Assembly: GCA_944391365.1 (NCBI GenBank)
Contig: CALXTH010000107.1
Location: 1 to 9,591 of the forward strand
Direction: 5' to 3'
Length of the DNA stretch: 9,591 nt
Origin: an uncultured Alphaproteobacteria bacterium
GTDB taxonomy: Bacteria; Pseudomonadota; Alphaproteobacteria; RF32; CAG-239
Shown here: one piece after another, positions 5,515-9,591 of the stretch
Layout: each line of letters begins with the position of its first letter
How positions within the stretch are numbered: the stretch's first letter is position 1
Made by a program: the position numbers and the translations under genes
Notes under the pieces: model-generated
Database searches by the model: none
What the model was told of the DNA's origin: nothing
Seen by the model: the letters and a program-made list of their open reading frames with translations, nothing else

Positions 5515-6201
5515 TTATTTTATCATTTTTGATAAATTCTTTACAACCGGGTGTCGTTTTATTTTTGATAAGCCTTTTCCGGCCAAACCATCAGCGGCAA
5601 TATCGATTGCATAGTTTGCATATTTGTAGGCTTTACCTAAGTTAACATCATCTGCCAATTTTTCAAGTTCTTTTTGGCGTCTTTCATATCCTCCGTTTTC
5701 GAGAATATCACTGACCATATCATAGCCTCCCATTGTTGCCGTATTAATTCCATGTTCTATTCCGCCTAAAACACCTTGTCCAAATCCTTTAACTCCTTCC
5801 CAAAGAATATCTCCTGTAGAAAAACCTTTCGGATGGGGGTTAACATAAACCGGTTTGTCAGGTCTTGCCAAATCATTGTTTTCCCAGCCTGTATTGGACT
5901 GCGCCCAAGGGGTTGGGGTCTGATTTTGCATATTCTCAATATTTTTTTGAATATTTGAGTCTCCGAATCCGTAATTATTTTCGGGATTACCCCAGAAATT
6001 TGTGCCGTATTGCGGATAATTTCCGGTGATTCCCTGTTGGTTATAATTCCGGATGAGCTGGTTTTCCCGTTTTTGGCGGGCAACCTGATATTCCAGTTCG
6101 TCCCTTGTTGTGAAACCGTTGTGGTTGACGCCATAGCTGTCGATTCTGTTGTCACCGCTCATATAGCCCAGCGGTGATTTATATCTTGGATACATTTCCA
6201 T
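5515..6201 (-). CDS. Gly/Asn-rich soluble protein of unknown function, first gene of the accessory cluster
   Basis: 228-aa protein with no signal peptide or clear transmembrane helix. Residues 1 to about 130 are rich in Asn, Gly, Tyr, Gln and Pro (low-complexity, surface or structural in feel). Residues about 131-210 are Gly- and Ala-containing and amphipathic (GVKGFGQGVLGGIEHGIN, TMGGYDMVSDIL, YERRQKELEKLADD). This resembles linker or pre-toxin segments of effector-like proteins or phage proteins, but it is not a domain I can name. The last ~17 residues are encoded by the duplicated block. The start at 6201 is supported by TTAGGAG eight bases upstream; a second ATG two codons later is a less well placed alternative. 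The protein may be a truncated effector, because nothing follows the pre-toxin-like region, but no catalytic motif is visible. Confidence 0.8.
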   Translation of the reverse strand: MEMYPRYKSPLGYMSGDNRIDSYGVNHNGFTTRDELEYQVARQKRENQLIRNYNQQGITGNYPQYGTNFWGNPENNYGFGDSNIQKNIENMQNQTPTPWAQSNTGWENNDLARPDKPVYVNPHPKGFSTGDILWEGVKGFGQGVLGGIEHGINTATMGGYDMVSDILENGGYERRQKELEKLADDVNLGKAYKYANYAIDIAADGLAGKGLSKIKRHPVVKNLSKMIK

Positions 6202-6232
6202 TTTTTTCTCCTAACTTTTTAAAAATTAACAT

Positions 6233-6260
6233 AAAAAAAGAGCCATGACGCATGACTCTT
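6233..6260 (-). terminator. Terminator in the leader of the 228-aa gene (attenuator-like)
   Basis: In minus-strand RNA, AAGAGUCAUG pairs with CAUGGCUCUU over ten pairs around a CGU loop, followed by a run of seven T (two of them in the stem). One of the ten pairs is U-G on this strand but a C-A mismatch on the plus strand, so the structure belongs to minus-strand RNA. No gene is evident upstream of it, so it either ends a ~70-nt small RNA or conditionally stops transcription into the 228-aa gene. Confidence 0.75.
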
Positions 6261-6306
6261 ACCTGCGAACGGGTTTTGGTTTGGATTCGTTCCCATTCTA
6301 TCTGTT

Positions 6307-6335
6307 TTTATAGCAAAATCGTTCTTAAATGTCCC
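6307..6335 (-). promoter_or_regulatory. Candidate minus-strand promoter for the accessory cluster or a small RNA
   Basis: On the minus strand GGGACA (6335-6330) and TATAAA (6312-6307) are 17 bases apart, an acceptable sigma70-type arrangement. Transcription would start near 6300 and reach the terminator at 6260-6233 after about 65-70 nt. The -35 matches the consensus at only four of six positions. Confidence 0.4.
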
Positions 6336-6341
6336 CTACTT

Positions 6342-6357
6342 TTTTGTCCCGACAAAA
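6342..6357. promoter_or_regulatory. Operator-like inverted repeat
   Basis: TTTTGTC-CC-GACAAAA is a perfect 7-bp inverted repeat with a 2-bp centre. It lies just upstream of the candidate minus promoter (-35 at 6335-6330), where a repressor or activator could bind. Its regulator is unknown. Confidence 0.35.
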
Positions 6358-6571
6358 TTTTTTTCGATTTGAGGGGAAATGTTTGGTTGTCTTGAGGATT
6401 GTCTTTTGAGGTGGAGAGATAACATTTTTGTTCAGAACAACAGCAGGGCAGGAGGTGCCGCAAAATAGTTGTTGAGTTTGTTGAATTTTTGTGTTATTTT
6501 TGCCGGACATTAATAATTTGTTGGGAAAGTTGCGCTATTATACCGCATAATTGGGTTTTCAGTTTTTTTTG

Positions 6572-6576
6572 AAGGA
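6572..6576 (+). promoter_or_regulatory. clpP ribosome binding site (decides the start)
   Basis: AAGGA ends seven bases before the ATG at 6584. The longest open frame would begin at a TTG at 6551, which has no such site and adds residues without family similarity. Confidence 0.8.
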
Positions 6577-6583
6577 TAAGGAC

Positions 6584-7213
6584 ATGACATTTAGGAGCGC
6601 TTTGGAAGTGTATGACAACACGCTGGTGCCGATGGTGATTGAACAAACCTCCCGCGGGGAGAGGTCTTTTGACATTTATTCCCGGTTGTTGAAAGAGCGG
6701 ATTATTTTTCTGACCGGCGAGGTGAATGACGAAGTGTCTTCTCTGGTGTGTGCGCAGCTGTTGTTTCTGGAGTCCGAAAATCCTAAAAAAGATGTTTATA
6801 TGTATATTAATTCTCCGGGAGGGGTGGTGACTTCCGGTTTGGCGATGTATGACACCATGCAATATATCAGTTGTGACGTGCATACTCTTTGTATCGGTCA
6901 GGCTTGTTCCATGGGGTCGCTGCTGTTGACGGCCGGGACGCCGGGCAAGCGTTTTGCTTTGCCGAATTCGCGTATTATGATTCATCAGCCGAGCGGCGGG
7001 GCACAGGGAAAAGCGTCGGATATTGAAATTCAGGCCAATGAGATTTTGAAAATGAAACGGGCGCTGAATAATTTGTATGTCAAGCATACCGGGCAGAAGC
7101 TCAGCGTGATTGAAAAAGCGATGGATCGGGATAATTTTATGAGCCCGGAGGAGGCTTTGAAGTTTGGTTTGATTGATCAGATTGTGGCTAATCGTGACGA
7201 GATAAAAAAATAA
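6584..7213 (+). CDS. clpP: ATP-dependent Clp protease proteolytic subunit
   Basis: Serine peptidase (209 aa) that forms the double-heptamer proteolytic chamber of ClpXP in the cytoplasm. The catalytic triad is visible as S109 (GQACSMGS), H134 (IMIHQP) and D183 (MDRDNF). The spacing is the same as in E. coli ClpP (25 and 49 residues). The oxyanion-side motif INSPGG is at about 75-80. The first ~12 residues (MTFRSALEVYDN) precede the conserved LVPMVIEQTSRGERSFDIYSRLL and are probably a processed propeptide. Nine bases separate its stop from the clpX start, so the two are co-transcribed. The tig gene, often found upstream of clpP, is absent here; a divergent accessory cluster is in its place. 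Confidence 0.98.
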   Translation: MTFRSALEVYDNTLVPMVIEQTSRGERSFDIYSRLLKERIIFLTGEVNDEVSSLVCAQLLFLESENPKKDVYMYINSPGGVVTSGLAMYDTMQYISCDVHTLCIGQACSMGSLLLTAGTPGKRFALPNSRIMIHQPSGGAQGKASDIEIQANEILKMKRALNNLYVKHTGQKLSVIEKAMDRDNFMSPEEALKFGLIDQIVANRDEIKK

Positions 7214-7222
7214 GGAAAAGCA

Positions 7223-8509
7223 ATGAGCGATAAAGATAACGATAAAAACGAGATTTTGCATTGTTCTTTTTGCGGCAAAAGTCAGGATGAAGTAAAAAAA
7301 CTGGTGGCCGGCCGCGGTGTTTATATTTGTGATGAATGCATTGAGGTCTGCATTAATATTGTTGCTGATGAGCTGAGTGAGATGGCGCAGGGCGAGGGTG
7401 GAAATACGGCCGAAAAACTGCCGACACCTTCGAAGATCAAAGAGTTTCTTGATCAGTATGTCATCGGGCAGGATTATGCCAAGAAAGTGTTGTCAGTGGC
7501 GGTGTATAATCATTACAAACGTTTGAACAGCAAAAAAGTCAATAAAGATATTGATATTCAGAAGTCGAATGTGATTCTAATCGGTTCGACCGGCAGCGGC
7601 AAGACCTTGCTGGCGCAGACTCTGGCCAAAATTCTGGATGTTCCGTTTGCCATTGCCGATGCAACGACGCTTACGGAGGCCGGTTATGTCGGTGAGGATG
7701 TTGAAAACATTATTCTGAAGCTGGTGCAGAATGCCAATTATGATTTGGAAAAAGCTCAGCGCGGTATTGTCTATATTGATGAAATTGACAAGATTACGCG
7801 CAAGTCGGACGGGCCGTCGATTACCCGGGATGTGTCCGGTGAGGGTGTGCAACAGGCTTTGCTGAAAATTATTGAGGGGACGGTGGCAAATGTTCCGCCG
7901 CAGGGCGGGCGCAAGCATCCGCAGCAGGAGTTTTTGCATGTGGATACGACTAATATTCTGTTTATTTGCGGTGGCGCTTTTGCCGGTTTGGAAAAAATTG
8001 TCGCGCATCGCGGGTCGGATACATCTATTGGTTTCGGTGCCAAGGTTGAAGCGCCGGAAGATAAGGGAATCGGTGAGATTATCAAAGACGTACAGCCGGA
8101 GGATTTGCTTAAATACGGTTTGATTCCGGAGTTTATCGGGCGTTTGCCGATTATTGCCACGCTGGGTGATTTGGATGAAGATGCTTTGGTCAGGGTTTTG
8201 ACTGAGCCGAAAAATGCGCTGGTTAAGCAGTATACGACTTTGTTTGAAATGGAAGGTGTCAAGCTGACCATTACGGATGAAGCACTACGGGCCATTGCCA
8301 AAAAGGCGATTGAGCGTAAAACAGGTGCGCGCGGGCTGCGGGCGATTATGGAAGATAATCTGTTGGAATTGATGTATGATATTCCGGATATGAAAGACGT
8401 TGTGGAAATCATTATTGATGACGATGTGATTAACAATGGTGCTAAACCGGAGTTTGTTAAGGGAAAACGTGAGGAGACTGAGCCGGACGCCGGTGAAAAG
8501 ACAGCCTGA
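7223..8509 (+). CDS. clpX: ATP-dependent Clp protease ATP-binding subunit ClpX
   Basis: AAA+ unfoldase (428 aa) that recognises tagged or specific substrates, unfolds them and feeds them to ClpP. The N-terminal zinc-binding domain has C14, C17, C36 and C39 (CSFC...CDEC). The AAA+ core follows: Walker A GSTGSGKT at 121-128, pore loop GYVG at 154-157, Walker B IVYIDEID at 182-189, second pore loop around RDVSGEG at 202-208, the ClpP-docking IGF loop at 269-271, and sensor 2 GARGLR at 368-373. The length is normal for the family. The start has AAGGAA overlapping the clpP stop. The gene ends at a strong terminator; lon, often next in alphaproteobacteria, does not follow. Confidence 0.98.
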   Translation: MSDKDNDKNEILHCSFCGKSQDEVKKLVAGRGVYICDECIEVCINIVADELSEMAQGEGGNTAEKLPTPSKIKEFLDQYVIGQDYAKKVLSVAVYNHYKRLNSKKVNKDIDIQKSNVILIGSTGSGKTLLAQTLAKILDVPFAIADATTLTEAGYVGEDVENIILKLVQNANYDLEKAQRGIVYIDEIDKITRKSDGPSITRDVSGEGVQQALLKIIEGTVANVPPQGGRKHPQQEFLHVDTTNILFICGGAFAGLEKIVAHRGSDTSIGFGAKVEAPEDKGIGEIIKDVQPEDLLKYGLIPEFIGRLPIIATLGDLDEDALVRVLTEPKNALVKQYTTLFEMEGVKLTITDEALRAIAKKAIERKTGARGLRAIMEDNLLELMYDIPDMKDVVEIIIDDDVINNGAKPEFVKGKREETEPDAGEKTA

Positions 8510-8559
8510 AAAAAGCAGTTTGTTTTTGCTGAATGATGTTGGGGCCTTCGTTGCAACAA

Positions 8560-8598
8560 AATATTCCTTCCCTAGATATTTGGGAAGGAATATTTTTT
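8560..8598 (+). terminator. Terminator after clpX
   Basis: AATATTCCTTCCC (8560-8572) pairs perfectly with GGGAAGGAATATT (8582-8594) around a nine-base loop, with T residues to 8598. It lies between two convergent genes. On the minus strand the stem is followed by a shorter TTTT-type stretch, so it may also serve the cysteine-rich gene. Confidence 0.92.
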
Positions 8599-8621
8599 GA
8601 GAAAAATAAATTCTGGTTTAA

Positions 8622-9590
8622 TTAAGCATTATAGCATGTTGTGCAGGTATTTACTTCTTTTCCCTCGTAGCTGGAGCATCTGAGGGTATCTGTAGAAGCT
8701 GCTTCGCATTCTTCTTTTGTATTTTTGGAAATTTTAGACATGACTTTTCCATAACCGCCGCAAGAGGGTAATTCGGAAGATACCGTGCACGTACAATTTT
8801 TTTCATATCTGCCGGTATTTGTTATCCGATAGCATTTACTTTCAATTTTGCAATTTTTTGCAATAGCTTTATAGCTTTTGCATATTTCACAGCGGTAGCA
8901 TGTATTTCCGCATTCGTCAGAGGAGGTTTTGATTGTTCCTGCACAGGAGGTTGGTCTAGATTGTCCTGCACACGAGTTATTGCAGCTTCTTTCGGTATAC
9001 AGGGTTTGTCCGGTACAGGAGTTGTAGCAGGAGTTGTAATATTTCATACCGGCATGAGATGTTGATCCGGAGCAGGAGGAGCAGCAGTTGCAAGAGGCGT
9101 AGTAGGTGTTGTTTCCGGATTTGCAGGGGCTTGTGCCGCCGCAGCTGCAGGTTTGGGTGACGGAGCAGGTTGCGGCTTTGCGTTTATAAAGTTTTCCTTT
9201 GGTGCAGTGGTCGCAGTAGTCGTTGCCGTCTTTCACCCAGCCGTTTCCGTTTGCGCCGGTGAGCTGGCTTTCAGTGTAGTCATATCCGGCCGGGCATGAG
9301 GTTGTGCAGCATTTTTTGCAGGTATAGCCGCAGCCATCGTCGCCGTTATTTTCACCGGAGCAGGTTGTGGCGGAGTTTGTGGGACAGGTTTCAGTGCAGC
9401 AGATGCCGAAAGAGTTATCGTATTGGCAGCGCTGGTCTTTGCGGAGTTTTTGTCCGGCGGGGCAGGTGTTGGTATAGCCATCTTCTTTGCAGGCTCTTTG
9501 GTTGTCCAGTTCGCAGGAGGCGTATTGTCCGTTGCAGGCGTCTCCGACGCCATAATAAGGTTTGGTGCAAGTGACCAGCCCCGGCTTACA
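8622..9590 (-). CDS. Very cysteine-rich, probably exported protein (5' end outside window)
   Basis: The frame is open from the stop at 8622 to the window edge, giving at least 322 aa without the N-terminus. About 44 of these residues are Cys (roughly one in seven). The Cys occur as CC pairs (GICC, KKCC, NCC), as CxxC (CDHC, CSSC, CYRC, CEIC, CTTC) and in repeated short modules such as TCPAG/SCPAG and YNSC/NNSC-x-GQ. Gly, Ser, Thr, Asn and Tyr fill the rest, with almost no hydrophobic stretch. This composition suggests a disulphide-rich cell-surface or secreted protein; cytoplasmic metal binding is less likely. The GTG/ATG-like start near 9236 is not real, because the same Cys-rich pattern continues upstream (for example GYTCKKCCTTSCPAGYDY). 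No signal peptide can be seen since the start is missing. The function is unknown. Confidence 0.85.
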   Translation of the reverse strand, partial: CKPGLVTCTKPYYGVGDACNGQYASCELDNQRACKEDGYTNTCPAGQKLRKDQRCQYDNSFGICCTETCPTNSATTCSGENNGDDGCGYTCKKCCTTSCPAGYDYTESQLTGANGNGWVKDGNDYCDHCTKGKLYKRKAATCSVTQTCSCGGTSPCKSGNNTYYASCNCCSSCSGSTSHAGMKYYNSCYNSCTGQTLYTERSCNNSCAGQSRPTSCAGTIKTSSDECGNTCYRCEICKSYKAIAKNCKIESKCYRITNTGRYEKNCTCTVSSELPSCGGYGKVMSKISKNTKEECEAASTDTLRCSSYEGKEVNTCTTCYNA

Positions 9591-9591
9591 T

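Larger units (their letters stand above)
4906..5565. repeat. 660-bp duplicated block, copy B
   Basis: Partner of 2634-3293. It contains DUF805 copy B, the same intergenic hairpin, and the 3' end of the 228-aa gene. Both copies are direct repeats. Recombination between them would delete or amplify the three genes in between. Confidence 0.95.
6202..6583. other. 382-bp divergent intergenic region
   Basis: No convincing protein gene. The left part holds the leader, terminator and candidate promoter of the minus cluster and an inverted repeat at 6342-6357. The right part should carry the clpP promoter: a TATTAT (6536-6541) could be a -10 box, but no good -35 box is visible. About 6360-6530 shows nothing I can name. 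A 61-codon minus frame there lacks a ribosome binding site. Confidence 0.6.

Noticed and set aside
6265..6300. tRNA-like T-arm (GAACGAATCC)
   Set aside because: It lacks the GTTC T-loop start, and no acceptor, D or anticodon arm can be built around it.
6325..6510. 61-codon minus frame in the divergent intergenic region
   Set aside because: It has no Shine-Dalgarno sequence, a low-complexity Lys/Thr-rich product, and overlaps the candidate promoter and inverted repeat.
6551..6583. TTG at 6551 as the clpP start
   Set aside because: There is no ribosome binding site, the added residues are unlike ClpP, and AAGGA is well placed for the ATG at 6584.
6494..7261. 255-codon minus frame opposite clpP
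   Set aside because: Antisense shadow of clpP with no initiation signal.
7771..8559. 262-codon minus frame opposite clpX
   Set aside because: Antisense shadow of clpX with a Ser/Ile-rich translation typical of reverse-strand reading; it also starts beside the clpX terminator.
9233..9574. Frames of 106 codons (minus) and 92 codons (plus) at the right edge
   Set aside because: The cysteine-rich frame continues through this region to the window edge with the same Cys pattern. The others are Ala/Pro- or Arg/Cys-rich shadows of it.

Overview
The window looks like part of a chromosome of an uncultured, moderately AT-rich alphaproteobacterium. The clues are an F1 beta subunit with the Lys/Ala-rich N-terminal extension common in that class, the gene order atpD-atpC, and a clpP-clpX pair. 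Genus cannot be read from the sequence. A Rhodospirillales-like or host-associated lineage is only a guess, based on the AT-rich accessory genes and the very cysteine-rich surface-type protein at the right end.

Layout. (1) 108-2464, plus strand: atpD and atpC, the end of the ATP synthase F1 operon. They are separated by an unusually long 437-bp spacer. Most of the spacer is three tandem 126-bp units, each able to fold into a long hairpin, plus a fourth partial unit that runs into the atpC ribosome binding site. Two intrinsic terminators follow atpC. (2) 2645-6201, minus strand: a cluster of six AT-rich accessory genes with short gaps. In transcription order these are a 228-aa soluble-looking Gly/Asn-rich protein, a DUF805-like membrane protein (copy B), a frameshifted small membrane gene, a 104-aa three-helix membrane protein, a 308-aa polytopic membrane protein, and a second DUF805-like protein (copy A). 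A 660-bp block (2634-3293 and 4906-5565) is duplicated without net indels. Its ends are nearly identical, its middle is strongly diverged, and its right edge supplies the 3' ends of two unrelated genes in different reading frames. A candidate promoter, leader and terminator (attenuator-like) precede the cluster. (3) 6584-8509, plus strand: clpP and clpX, encoding the ClpXP protease, closed by a strong terminator. (4) 8622-9590, minus strand: the 3' part of a gene for a very cysteine-rich, probably exported protein. Its frame stays open to the window edge, so its start lies outside.

The two core modules are ordinary housekeeping. The unusual material is the hairpin repeat array inside the atp operon and the duplicated, mosaic membrane-protein cluster. 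The layout of the cluster (one soluble Gly/Asn-rich protein followed by duplicated small membrane proteins) resembles effector/immunity loci, but no toxin domain is recognisable and that reading is inference.
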